In this document: positions 1 through 8,494 of the stretch, in pieces
How positions within the stretch are numbered: position 1 is the first letter of the stretch
Layout of the letters: each line of letters opens with the position of its first letter
NCBI RefSeq assembly: GCF_004801285.1
Contig: NZ_SSNY01000001.1
Location: 124,001-188,000 of the forward strand
Reading direction: 5' to 3'
Source of the DNA: Ollibium composti
Lineage (GTDB): Bacteria; Pseudomonadota; Alphaproteobacteria; Rhizobiales; Rhizobiaceae
Length of the DNA: 64,000 nt
Notes under the pieces: generated by a model
Seen by the model: the letters and a program-made list of their open reading frames with translations, nothing else
Told to the model about the DNA's origin: nothing
Databases searched by the model: none
Program-made: the position numbers and the translations under genes

Positions 1-882
1 GGCGATCAGCGCCCGCAATTTCTCCGCCGCCAGCGCAGGATCGAGCGCGATCCTCGCGCCGACCTTGGCCAGTGCCGCCACGGCGGGCTCGAAGTCGGCC
101 GGTTCGTGCAGGTCGGCAAGCTGGGTGAGATAGGCGGCGACCGTGCGCGAGAATTTCTTACCGGTCATGAAAAGCTGGTGCTTGCCGTCAGCGGCCAGGA
201 TGGCGAAGCCGAGCGCCAGCGGCGTGTGCGGCACGTCGTTGCCGCGGATGTTGAAGGCCCATGCGATGGAGGACGGATCGGTCAGGATCGTGTGGGTGGC
301 GCCGTCTTTTTCGATCGCTGCCGCGAGCCTGGCCAGCTTGTCCTTGGCGAGTTCGCCGGCGAAGGCGATGGGATGGATCTCGACCGGTTCCAGCGGCGGT
401 GCCGGCTGGTCGTCCCAGATCGCGTCGACGGGGTTTTCCGTCACTGGCACCAGCTCGGCGCCCGCCTTGCCGGCCGAAACCCTGAGCGCCTTGACCTCGC
501 CGACGGTATGCAGCCACGGGTTGAAGCCGATACGCGCGCCCTTGCCGATATTGTCCTTGAGCCAGGCGGAGGGCGGGTTGTCGATCAGGCTCTCGACGGT
601 GAATACAGTCTGGTCGGTTTCCTGCCGCACCTGCAACTGGTAGCGGCCGTCGACGAACATGACGGCGCGGTCCTTCAGCACGACGGCCGCACCCGCCGAG
701 CCGGAAAAGCCGGTCAGCCATCTGAGCCGTGCTGCGTGGGGCGGGACATATTCGCCCTGGTGCTCGTCGGCGCGCGGCACGATGAAGCCGTCGAGGTCGT
801 GCGCCGCCAGCCATTCGCGCAGCTTCGCCACGCGCGGCTTGCCGACGGACGGATCGCCGGCCGAATCGAAGGTCTGGAACAT
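1..882 (-). CDS. pepP: Xaa-Pro aminopeptidase (M24B, aminopeptidase P), N-terminal part only
   Basis: The gene runs off the left edge, so only the first 294 residues are present. They begin MFQTFDSAGDPSVGKPRVAKL and match the creatinase-type N-terminal domains of the long (about 600 residue) aminopeptidase P family; 'LDGFIVPRADEHQGEYVP' and 'RLRWLTGFSGSAGAAVV' are typical of domain I. Family members cleave the N-terminal residue ahead of proline using two metal ions, and are usually cytosolic. The catalytic pita-bread domain and all metal ligands lie outside the window. It is the last visible gene of a leftward group behind prmA (86-bp gap). The identification is by recalled family sequence; the length of the complete protein is inferred. 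Confidence 0.85.
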   Translation of the reverse strand, partial: MFQTFDSAGDPSVGKPRVAKLREWLAAHDLDGFIVPRADEHQGEYVPPHAARLRWLTGFSGSAGAAVVLKDRAVMFVDGRYQLQVRQETDQTVFTVESLIDNPPSAWLKDNIGKGARIGFNPWLHTVGEVKALRVSAGKAGAELVPVTENPVDAIWDDQPAPPLEPVEIHPIAFAGELAKDKLARLAAAIEKDGATHTILTDPSSIAWAFNIRGNDVPHTPLALGFAILAADGKHQLFMTGKKFSRTVAAYLTQLADLHEPADFEPAVAALAKVGARIALDPALAAEKLRALIA

Positions 883-968
883 GGCTGCCGCTTGCCTCGC
901 TGGTTGACGGGCCGCGACCGTAGCGGCAGGCGCAGCGGCTGACAATCGGGCGGCGCTGGGCCAGCGGG

Positions 969-1841
969 TCACCGCTTCATGCGGATCGTCACCCAGCCTT
1001 CGCGGTGCAGTGTGTCGATGTGGCGGAAGCCTTGCGCGGTGTAGGCGGCCAGAACACCATCTTCCTGCCGGTCGAGGATGCCCGAGAGCACCAGCGAACC
1101 GCCCGGCGCAACGTTGCGGGCCATGGCGGGCGCCAGTTCCATCAGCGGTCCGGCGAGGATGTTGGCGACGACGAGGGCGAACGGGCCGCGCCCGGCGAAA
1201 ACGGGATGGTCGAAGCCGGTTGCGGTGACGGTCTCCACAAAGTCACCGACACCGTTCAGCCGCACGTTCGCCTCGGCTACGTCCGTCGCCACCGGGTCGA
1301 TGTCGGTCGCCAGCACGGGGATGCGGGCCAGCTTGGCGAGTGCGATGGCGAGCACTGCGCTGCCGGCGCCGAGATCGAGCGCATTGGCCGGCTTTTCCTC
1401 GGCCACGACGCGGGCGATGGTTTCCAGGCAGCCGGCGGTGGTCCCGTGATGGCCGGTGCCGAAGGCGAGCCCTGCCTCGATCTCGATCGGGATATCGGTT
1501 TCCTCGATCCTGTCGCGGTCGTGTGCGCCGTGGACGAAGAAACCGCCGGCGCGAACCGGCTGCAGCCCTTCGAGCGACTTCGCCACCCAGTCGATGTCGG
1601 GCAGCTCCTCGCGCTGCACGGCGCGTGACAGCGAAAGCCCCGCCAGCACGTCGCGGATGCGGTTTTCGACCGTCTCGACGTCCTCCTCGGCGTAGAGCGA
1701 GACTTCGTGCACGTCGCCGTCCTCGTCGATCTCGATGACGGCAAGCGGCAGTCCGTCGTCCTCGAAGGCGAGGTCGAGCGCGGCATAGATGCGGTCGGTC
1801 TCGGCCTTCGAGCCGGTCAGGTAAAGGCGGGTCTGTCCCAT
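969..1841 (-). CDS. prmA: Ribosomal protein L11 methyltransferase PrmA
   Basis: A 290-residue class I SAM-dependent methyltransferase. The family trimethylates lysines and the N-terminus of ribosomal protein L11. The N-terminal half carries an alpha/beta substrate-recognition region, followed by '[14 protein letters not shown]' and the SAM-binding motif I '[18 protein letters not shown]' near the middle, then '[15 protein letters not shown]', the family's N-I-L-A motif. Length and motif order fit PrmA. It starts with ATG 12 bp behind the SCO1-like gene, so the two are probably co-transcribed, with pepP following. Nothing is missing. Confidence 0.93.
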   Translation of the reverse strand: MGQTRLYLTGSKAETDRIYAALDLAFEDDGLPLAVIEIDEDGDVHEVSLYAEEDVETVENRIRDVLAGLSLSRAVQREELPDIDWVAKSLEGLQPVRAGGFFVHGAHDRDRIEETDIPIEIEAGLAFGTGHHGTTAGCLETIARVVAEEKPANALDLGAGSAVLAIALAKLARIPVLATDIDPVATDVAEANVRLNGVGDFVETVTATGFDHPVFAGRGPFALVVANILAGPLMELAPAMARNVAPGGSLVLSGILDRQEDGVLAAYTAQGFRHIDTLHREGWVTIRMKR

Positions 1842-1853
1842 CGGAGCGATCCG

Positions 1854-2432
1854 TTATCCCTTGGCGGCAAGGTTCTTCAGCTTGGTCATGGCCGTGTCGG
1901 CATTCTCGCCATAGGCGATGGTGCCGGCGAAATCGCCCTTGCTGTTGAGCAGCAGGACGGAGGCCGTATGGTCCATCGTATAGTCGCCATCGCCGGTGTC
2001 CACCTTCTTCCAGTAGATGCCGAAGGATTTGGCCATGGCGTAGACCTTGTCCGGGTCACCGGAGATGCCGACGATGCGATCGGAGAAGTTGCTGACATAG
2101 GTGTTCATCACGTCCGGCGTGTCGCGTGCCGGGTCGATGGAGACGAAGTAGGCATGGATGTCCTTGCCCTCGTCGCCGATGGTCTTGAGCCAGCCGGCAA
2201 GCTCGAACAGCGTCGTCGGGCAGACTTCCGGGCAGTGGGTGAAGCCGAAGAAGACCGCGCTCGGGTGGCCGCGGAAGGCGGCCTCGGTGATCGGCTGGCC
2301 CTTCTGGTCGGTCAGCGCGAAGGGCGCGCCGAACGGCTCGCCGCCATAGTGGCCGCGATACCAGTCGAAGGTGAGCCAGCCGATGCCGGCGGCCATGAGC
2401 ACGAGTATGCCGATCAGGATGGAGCGCATCAT
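1854..2432 (-). CDS. SCO1/SenC family copper-dependent assembly protein
   Basis: 192 residues. An N-terminal membrane anchor (residues about 4-22) is followed by a periplasmic thioredoxin-fold domain. The copper-binding pair is visible as 'FTHCPEVCPTT' (C67, C71), with the third ligand H155 in 'TMDHTAS'. SCO proteins deliver copper to, or reduce, the CuA site of cytochrome c oxidase; other members act as thiol reductases. Two tandem ATG codons (2432 and 2429) are both possible starts. It heads a tight leftward group with prmA and pepP; the linkage does not obviously explain its job. Confidence 0.9.
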   Translation of the reverse strand: MMRSILIGILVLMAAGIGWLTFDWYRGHYGGEPFGAPFALTDQKGQPITEAAFRGHPSAVFFGFTHCPEVCPTTLFELAGWLKTIGDEGKDIHAYFVSIDPARDTPDVMNTYVSNFSDRIVGISGDPDKVYAMAKSFGIYWKKVDTGDGDYTMDHTASVLLLNSKGDFAGTIAYGENADTAMTKLKNLAAKG

Positions 2433-2660
2433 GGAACAATATCCGGTTGGGCTTCGCGCTTAGCCAGCCTCAAAGGGGCCGGCGGGCGAATGACGATGGG
2501 ACTGGCCGAGACAGCGGGTCGGGTTTCATGATGCGATCTTATCCGTTCGGGCACGCCGCGCAAAGGAGGGGACCATGCAGCCATTGTCGCAGACGGCGGC
2601 TTGCAAAAGCCCGGCCGCCCACCCACCTGACGCCAGCACCCACGTCCACAGGAGGCTCCA
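2433..2660. other. Divergent intergenic region SCO1-like / creA
   Basis: About 230 bp between the divergent SCO1-like and creA genes. It must hold both promoters. I see no convincing paired promoter hexamers and no gene; the only clear signal is the ribosome-binding site GGAGG at about 2651 that fixes the TTG start of creA. Confidence 0.4.
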
Positions 2661-3149
2661 TTGCTGAAACGAATCGGCTGGCTGGCGGCGGCGTCATTGG
2701 TCCTTTGCGCCGGTACGGCACTGGCGCAGGAGATCGGCAAGGTCGGCGTCGACTGGACCGGCAACGACATCATCGTGGAAGCGATCAAGGACCCCAAGGT
2801 GGAGGGCGTGACCTGCCACGTCTCCTATTTCGACCGCGGCGTGATCGACCGGCTGCGCAAGGGCAACTGGTTCGAGGACCCGTCCGACTCCGCCATTTCC
2901 TGCCAGCAGACCGGGCCGATCACCATCGGCGATATCGACCTCGGCAAAGGTGGCGAGGAGGTGTTCAAGCAAGGCATCAGCCTGATCTGGAAGAAGCAGG
3001 TGGTGAACCGCATCTACGACAAGGCCAACGACACGCTGATCTATCTCTCCCATTCGCGGCAGGTGCAGGACGGCTCGGCCAAGATGGCGCTGACCAGCGT
3101 GCCGCTCTACGGGCAGCAGGTGACGTGGACGAAGGGCAAGCCGCAGTAG
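2661..3149 (+). CDS. creA: CreA family periplasmic protein
   Basis: 162 residues with a classical signal peptide (cleavage expected after the A-L-A near residue 22). The mature part, starting QEIGKVGVDWTGNDIIVEA, contains 'DPKVEGVTCHVSYFDRG' and 'SDSAISCQQTGPI', which are characteristic of the CreA family (DUF1131-unrelated, named from the E. coli cre locus), whose biochemical role is unknown. Two conserved cysteines could form a disulphide. The start is TTG, chosen because GGAGG lies six bases upstream and the signal peptide begins directly with it. It stands alone; no creBC two-component genes are nearby. Confidence 0.9.
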   Translation: MLKRIGWLAAASLVLCAGTALAQEIGKVGVDWTGNDIIVEAIKDPKVEGVTCHVSYFDRGVIDRLRKGNWFEDPSDSAISCQQTGPITIGDIDLGKGGEEVFKQGISLIWKKQVVNRIYDKANDTLIYLSHSRQVQDGSAKMALTSVPLYGQQVTWTKGKPQ

Positions 3150-3292
3150 GATGTGCCATAATTCAGGTGAGGCCGGGCCTGCAAATAGCGGCTTTCTCCG
3201 CTTCCGGTGCTCACGTACTACAAGTACGCTCCGCTCCGGTTCTCGAAACCCACCATTTTCGACTCGGCCTGACCTGAATTTCGGCACATCCT
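3148..3292. repeat. Imperfect inverted-repeat element downstream of creA
   Basis: The segment 3148-3176 (AGGATGTGCCATAATTCAGG...) returns as its reverse complement at 3264-3292 (...CCTGAATTTCGGCACATCCT), with a few mismatches, enclosing about 87 bp that includes CGTACT-ACA-AGTACG. It overlaps the creA stop. It looks like a non-coding palindromic repeat of the type scattered through rhizobial genomes and may also serve as a creA terminator. Confidence 0.6.
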
Positions 3293-3359
3293 GTGTCTTC
3301 AGATTTCTGAAAATCGACGCCTTCTTGCTGGCCCTCGTCAAGCGTCGTAAAGCCCGCCC

Positions 3360-3992
3360 ATGGACCCGCATCTGCTTCTTAGGCAACCCGAACCCCGCAT
3401 CCATCCGACGGCGGAGCTGAAGGGCTGCCGGCTCGGCCGCTATGCCGCCGTCGGCGAGCGGGTCATCCTGCGCGAGGTGACGGTGGGAGATTTCTCCTAT
3501 TTCGAAAGGCACGCCGAGGCGGCCTACACCAGCATCGGCAAGTTCTGCTCGATTGCCGCCAACACGCGCCTGAATGCGCTGGAGCATCCGGTCGAGCGTC
3601 TCACCACACACAAGGTCAGCTATCGGCCGAACGAGTATTTTCGCGGGCTCGGTGTCGATTCAGGTTTTCTGGAGCGGCGACGCGGCAGGCCGGTGACGAT
3701 CGGGCACGACGTCTGGATCGGCCATGGCGCCGTCATCCTGCCGGGTGTGACGGTGGGCAACGGCGCCGTCATCGGGGCGAATGCGGTGGTGACGCGTGAC
3801 GTGGCGCCTTTTAGTATCGTCGCCGGCGTGCCGGCTAAACCTCTAAAACAGCGTTTCCCGGCAGATATCGCCCGCCGCATCGAGGCGCTCGCCTGGTGGG
3901 ACTGGCCGTTCGAGCGGCTCGCCGAGGCGATCCCCGACATGCAGAGCCTGCGGATAGAGGATTTCCTCGACCGTTGGGAGGGACGAGGCTAG
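3360..3992 (+). CDS. Hexapeptide-repeat (left-handed beta-helix) acyltransferase
   Basis: 210 residues forming an LbH acyltransferase. Hexapeptide turns are visible in 'IHPTAELKGCRLGRYAAVGERV', 'TSIGKFCSIAANTRLNALEHP' and 'IGHDVWIGHGAVILPGVTVGNGAVIGANAVVTRDV', ending in the 'FSIVAGVPAKPLKQRF' signature of the CatB/NodL/xenobiotic acetyltransferase group. The layout, with 'NALEHP...HKVSYRPNEYF', resembles the transferase subfamily often found with phosphonate-utilisation genes, but no phn genes are present here, so the acceptor is unknown. Its end overlaps the convergent CPBP gene by 4 bp. Confidence 0.85.
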   Translation: MDPHLLLRQPEPRIHPTAELKGCRLGRYAAVGERVILREVTVGDFSYFERHAEAAYTSIGKFCSIAANTRLNALEHPVERLTTHKVSYRPNEYFRGLGVDSGFLERRRGRPVTIGHDVWIGHGAVILPGVTVGNGAVIGANAVVTRDVAPFSIVAGVPAKPLKQRFPADIARRIEALAWWDWPFERLAEAIPDMQSLRIEDFLDRWEGRG

Positions 3993-4891
3993 CGCTTCGA
4001 TCCCAGCCGGAAACCGAGTCCTTCGGGCGAATCCTGACGGGTGGAAACGACGTTCTCGATCCACAGGCGCGACCACAGCCAGTTGCGGCAGAGAAAGACG
4101 ATAAGCGCCGCAAGCAGGAGCAATCCCCACATGGCCGGTCCGGTGCGCAGGTCGGAGCCACCGGTCAGCCAGCTTTCATGCTGGATGAGAAGCTCGGTGC
4201 GCCGCAGGAAGACCTTGAATCCGAGCAGGCCGGCGTGCAGGCCAATCGAGCATGAGAGCGAACCGGTGACGAGGTACACGGTGCCCATCAGGAAGCCGAA
4301 CAGGAACAGGCCGAACAGCAGCGGCAGATAGTCCGGCTGGTTCACCGAACCGAGCAATGCGATGAGGTGCGACAAGGAAAAGATCACGGACGAGACGAGC
4401 AGCGCCGACACGGTTACGGCAAGCGTCGCTTTCCAGCGCAGGTAACGCAGGATGAAGGCGCGAAAGATCGTTTCTTCCGTCGTCGCCAGCACCACGACCA
4501 CCAGCAGGGAAACGACAGTGCGCCACCATATCTTCGGCGTCAGATTCTGCCAGGCCTCCTCGGACCACTGCACCTTCCCCGTCAGGCCGAGCACCAGATA
4601 GATGACGATCATCGTCGCCGTCGCGACCAGGAACATGGTCAGGAAGCCGCGCAGCATGCGGGGCCAATCGCGCAGGTAGCCGCCGAACCAGATTAGCGGA
4701 TTGACGCCGCCGACAGCCACCGAGAACCAGACCAGCATGGGCAGGGCGATGAGGAAGACGATCATCTCTCCCGGTCCCTTGCGATCGGTGACCGAGATCG
4801 GCGCGTCGGCGAGACGCAGGATCGCCTCCGCGACGACGATCGCCAGGGTGAAGCCGATCAGCAGGAGGGCAAGGTTTCTGTAGCGCGTCAT
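3989..4891 (-). CDS. CPBP-family intramembrane metalloprotease (Abi/CAAX type)
   Basis: About 300 residues with six to eight hydrophobic segments. The CPBP motifs are present: 'TTEETIFRAF' (E139, E140, R144) and 'VIFSLSHLIAL' (H175), the glutamate and histidine residues proposed as zinc ligands. Bacterial members include bacteriocin self-immunity proteins and CAAX-like proteases; the substrate here is unknown. The frame is open to 5044, but the stretch before 'MTRYRNLALLLIGF' is hydrophilic and arginine-rich, so I placed the start at 4891, just ahead of the first membrane segment. A start at 5044 would add 51 residues and cannot be excluded. Confidence 0.8.
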   Translation of the reverse strand: MTRYRNLALLLIGFTLAIVVAEAILRLADAPISVTDRKGPGEMIVFLIALPMLVWFSVAVGGVNPLIWFGGYLRDWPRMLRGFLTMFLVATATMIVIYLVLGLTGKVQWSEEAWQNLTPKIWWRTVVSLLVVVVLATTEETIFRAFILRYLRWKATLAVTVSALLVSSVIFSLSHLIALLGSVNQPDYLPLLFGLFLFGFLMGTVYLVTGSLSCSIGLHAGLLGFKVFLRRTELLIQHESWLTGGSDLRTGPAMWGLLLLAALIVFLCRNWLWSRLWIENVVSTRQDSPEGLGFRLGSKR

Positions 4892-5185
4892 CCGGTTCGC
4901 CGCGAATGCAGGTTGGCGGCCTCGATATCTGCTTGGCGAAGGCCTGTCAAAGCGGGGAGCGCTGCCGCAGCCGCAACGGTCTTTGGCATCGATCCGCCGA
5001 TCTGACCCGGTGTCGCGGTAACCATTCCGCTTAAGGTAAAGCATTAGCGTTAAAAATGTGAAAGCTGGTTGTATGTGTCTTTATGTTCAATTTTCGGTTG
5101 AAATATCAAAATCGAACTGGCAGTACAGAGGGCGGAGATACTTGCAAAGGACGGAAGGAAACATTGGCAACACAGGAGAGTAGTC

Positions 5186-5524
5186 ATGAAGAAGTACGCT
5201 TTTGCACTGACCGTCGCCGTTTGTTCCTTCTCGGCAGCGGGTGCCTATGCCGGCGGTTTCGGCCATAAAGGCAGCACCAACATGTTCCGTTCGGGAGGCA
5301 ACACCGGCGTTTCGAGCGGGCTGATCAACATTTCGCCGTCGATCGGCCTCGGCGATGTCACGGCGCTCAACAACGTGCTGAGCGGCAATGCCATCCTCAG
5401 CGGCAACACCGTGTCGGGCATCCTGAACGGGAACAACACCAATGTGCTGAGCGGTATCCTCGGTACGGTCGGCAACGCCGTGTCGCAGGGCAACCACTCC
5501 TACAAGCTGGGTCGCCGGCACTGA
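5186..5524 (+). CDS. Small secreted Gly/Asn/Ser-rich repeat protein, unknown function
   Basis: 112 residues. A clear Sec signal peptide (MKKYAFALTVAVCSFSAAGAYA) precedes a mature part of about 90 residues rich in G, N, S, I, L and V. Short degenerate repeats of the type L-S-G-N/I-L (VLSGNAILSGN, VLSGILG) recur every 9-18 residues, which suggests a beta-solenoid or amyloid-like strand-turn fold; this is inference. It ends in a basic 'YKLGRRH'. A good ribosome-binding site (CAGGAGAG) sits eight bases before the ATG, and a strong hairpin follows the stop. I do not recognise the family. Confidence 0.75.
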   Translation: MKKYAFALTVAVCSFSAAGAYAGGFGHKGSTNMFRSGGNTGVSSGLINISPSIGLGDVTALNNVLSGNAILSGNTVSGILNGNNTNVLSGILGTVGNAVSQGNHSYKLGRRH

Positions 5525-5554
5525 GCGCTCGTTCCGGGTGAGCAGACCCGGATC

Positions 5555-5590
5555 GAAAGGGCAGGGGGCCTTGCAAGCCCCCTGCCTTTC
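5555..5590. terminator. Bidirectional hairpin terminator
   Basis: A perfect 9-bp stem (5561-5569 with 5577-5585, GCAGGGGGC/GCCCCCTGC) with a 7-nt loop extends through GAAAGG/CTTTC to about 14 bp with one bulge. It lies between the convergent small secreted protein gene and the beta-barrel gene. The flanking T/A tract is weak, so it may stop transcription from both sides only partially. Confidence 0.7.
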
Positions 5591-5608
5591 ACGTTGTGGA
5601 GAGGACGT

Positions 5609-6823
5609 TCAAAGCTTCGCGCGCAGGCCGACGAACGTGTCGACGGTGCTTTCGCGGACGTCGATGACAGTCTTCTCGGTCCGCGAGGCGTCCAGCCGCA
5701 GAACGAGCGACGTGGAAGGCGTCACCCGATAGGTCGCTTCGGCGTAGAAGCCGCGGCTACGCTCCTTGTTCTCGAACAGCAGGTTTTCCTTCACTTCGCA
5801 AAACAGGCCGGCCGCCAGGGTCCAATCCGGCCGTATCTGCAGGCTGCCTTCCAGTTCGGCGCGTTGCAGCCACGAGGCCAGCGGATCGTCGCTGTCGGTG
5901 CTCTCGTAGCGGCCGAAATAGGTTCCCCGCAGGTCGAAGCCATGGGGGAGCGGCTTGGCGAAGGTCAGTTGCCATGCCGGACGGACCCGGCGATAGAGCC
6001 CGTCGGCAGCGTCTAGCAGTTCGGCGCCAAGGGCGGCGCCGAGCGTCGTGCCGTCGGCGGCCGTATAGGCCGCTTCCAAGCGGGCGCCATATTGCTCGAA
6101 CGACACGCCGACCGGCGGGGAGCCCAGCCGCTCGACCGTCGTCAGGAGCGCGGAGGCGGAAGCGCCGAGCGCGAGGTGGCCGAATGTGCGCGTGATCCGG
6201 GCGGCAAGCTGGAACCTGTTGGTGTTGGGATCGAGCCGGCTTTCGGGAAGCAGGTCGTGTTCGAAACGCGTCGGCCCGGCTCTTTCCAGGCTGTCGCCCG
6301 CTTCGAGGATCAGTGCCGTGGCGTTGCCGAGGTCGATGCCGATCTGGCCATGACCGGTGACGACCTGCTTGAGCGTGCGCATGCCGAGCGTAACCGGCCC
6401 GATCGGGAGGTCGTCGCCGTCGCTGGTGACGCGGTAGCTCAGCGTGCCTTTCAGCTCCAGCCCCGTCTCCAGCCGCCGGAAAGCGGTGAGCGACAGGCCG
6501 AGCGCCCTGTCGTCCTCGATGGAGACGGTATCGTGGCGCGTGGCCTCGAAATCGGCACCGAGGGTGGCATTGGCGTCGGCCTCGCCGAACTCGTGCCGAA
6601 GCGAGCCGCGCAGCAGCGTGTACCAGTCACCCACGGCGCGATCGCTGTCCTGCGCATTGGTGGTGTAGTGGCGCTCGAGTGAGCCGGTGAAGCTGGCGGA
6701 CGGCTCGGCGTCTGCAAAGGCGGGGCCAATCATCGAGCAGGAAAAGGCGAGGCCGAGCGCTGTCAGGGGGAGGGCAGGCAGGCACTTCGTCCGAAGCCTC
6801 GATGCTTGCCGTCCCGAACCCAT
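5609..6823 (-). CDS. Predicted outer-membrane beta-barrel protein
   Basis: 404 residues. A twin-arginine-poor, Sec-like leader (hydrophobic 'LPALPLTALGLAFSCSMIGPAFADA') precedes a mature protein made of alternating polar/hydrophobic strands with aromatic girdle residues ('FYAEATYRVTPSTSLVLRLDASR'), and the last residues 'DTFVGLRAKL' resemble a terminal barrel strand. This pattern suggests a barrel of 16 or so strands in the outer membrane. I do not recognise a named family and no substrate can be read off. It ends against the terminator shared with the small secreted protein gene. Confidence 0.65.
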   Translation of the reverse strand: MGSGRQASRLRTKCLPALPLTALGLAFSCSMIGPAFADAEPSASFTGSLERHYTTNAQDSDRAVGDWYTLLRGSLRHEFGEADANATLGADFEATRHDTVSIEDDRALGLSLTAFRRLETGLELKGTLSYRVTSDGDDLPIGPVTLGMRTLKQVVTGHGQIGIDLGNATALILEAGDSLERAGPTRFEHDLLPESRLDPNTNRFQLAARITRTFGHLALGASASALLTTVERLGSPPVGVSFEQYGARLEAAYTAADGTTLGAALGAELLDAADGLYRRVRPAWQLTFAKPLPHGFDLRGTYFGRYESTDSDDPLASWLQRAELEGSLQIRPDWTLAAGLFCEVKENLLFENKERSRGFYAEATYRVTPSTSLVLRLDASRTEKTVIDVRESTVDTFVGLRAKL

Positions 6824-7059
6824 CGTTCCTCTCCCGGGGGTATGAGCCCCTTCCGCCGTGCGGGGGTGGCGAGGCGGAAGGGGCCGGAGGTACCGCTCTT
6901 GGGCGGAAGGAGCAGGCTTCTTGCCTGCGAGATCACTCTCGCATATCGCCTTTAAGGCGCAGGTTGTATCGGATGCATTTTCCGGTTGTATCGAGTTGTG
7001 TCTACGTCATGGGAACCGGATGCCGGTCCTGCGTGTTCTTGGCGTGGCCGAGGACATCC

Positions 7060-7491
7060 ATGATCGAGAGAACATTTACCCGCATCGCCAATCAGGTCGC
7101 GCATCTCGCCGGTTTGCCGGTCACCTTTGCCTGCTGCTGCCTGATCGTGCTGGTATGGGCGATGAGCGGACCGGTATTCGGCTTTTCCGACACCTGGCAG
7201 CTCATCATCAACACCGGCACCACCATCGTCACCTTCCTGATGGTGTTCCTGATCCAGAACACCCAGAACCGCGACGGCGCCGCGATGCAGGCCAAGCTGG
7301 ACGAATTGATCCGCGTCAGCAAAGGCCACAACCACTTCATCGGCATCGAGCACCTGACCGAGAGCGAAGTCGAGGACATCCGCCGGACCTGCGAGAATGC
7401 CGTGAAGCGGCATGAAAAGCAGGTGGCGAAGGAGACCGCGCACGAGGTGCTGAAGGAGGAAGGCGGATCCCGCAAACGGACCCGCGCCTGA
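7060..7491 (+). CDS. Low-affinity iron permease family protein
   Basis: 143 residues with two membrane segments: 'VTFACCCLIVLVWAMSGPVF' and 'IINTGTTIVTFLMVFLIQNTQNRD'. The second, followed by 'A-M-Q-A-K-L-D-E-L-I', is the hallmark of bacterial small proteins in the low-affinity Fe permease (Fet4-like) family; the C-terminal 60 residues are a charged, probably helical cytoplasmic tail. The frame is open far upstream, but the ATG at 7060 has GAGG seven bases ahead and begins the conserved 'M-I-E-R-T-F-T-R-I-A'. Iron transport is assigned by family name only; bacterial members are hardly characterised. Confidence 0.85.
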   Translation: MIERTFTRIANQVAHLAGLPVTFACCCLIVLVWAMSGPVFGFSDTWQLIINTGTTIVTFLMVFLIQNTQNRDGAAMQAKLDELIRVSKGHNHFIGIEHLTESEVEDIRRTCENAVKRHEKQVAKETAHEVLKEEGGSRKRTRA

Positions 7492-7560
7492 ATGCTCCGA
7501 TAGCTCGCCGGGTTGACCGCGACGGCGGGGCTGCCCATTGTTCCCTCGTGTGAGGTGACG

Positions 7561-7839
7561 ATGACGGACTGGCTGGCGATCCTGGAAGAACAGACCGCGA
7601 CGGGCGAGACGATGGCCCGCGAAGTTCCCGATATGCTGGGCAATCCCGATATCAGCGAACGGCAGGTCCGCACGCTGTTCTCTGCGCTGGAGACGCAGGC
7701 CGATTTCGCCGAGAAGCTGCGCATGGCGCTGGAAACGTCCGGCCACGACTTTCCCGTCATCGAGGCCGCCGAGCGGTTGGAGGAGCGCTATGCCGACCTT
7801 GCCGCCGTCGTCGCCGAGAAGCTGAAGGCGATGCTCTGA
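7561..7839 (+). CDS. Small helical hypothetical protein
   Basis: 92 residues, acidic and predicted all-helical (MTDWLAILEEQTATGETMAR...), with no membrane segment, no cysteine and no motif I recognise. GAGGTG precedes the ATG at 7561, which is preferred over an in-frame codon at 7513. It follows the iron permease family gene by 69 bp on the same strand and could be co-transcribed with it. High-GC codon use matches the neighbours. Confidence 0.6.
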   Translation: MTDWLAILEEQTATGETMAREVPDMLGNPDISERQVRTLFSALETQADFAEKLRMALETSGHDFPVIEAAERLEERYADLAAVVAEKLKAML

Positions 7840-7885
7840 TCCGGCTTACGCGGCACCGGTCGCCCGTCGAAGGATATTCCGGCGC

Positions 7886-8458
<573 letters not shown>

Positions 8459-8494
8459 CCTGCCCTTCGCGGCGCCTTGTCAGCCCGGCTGCAT

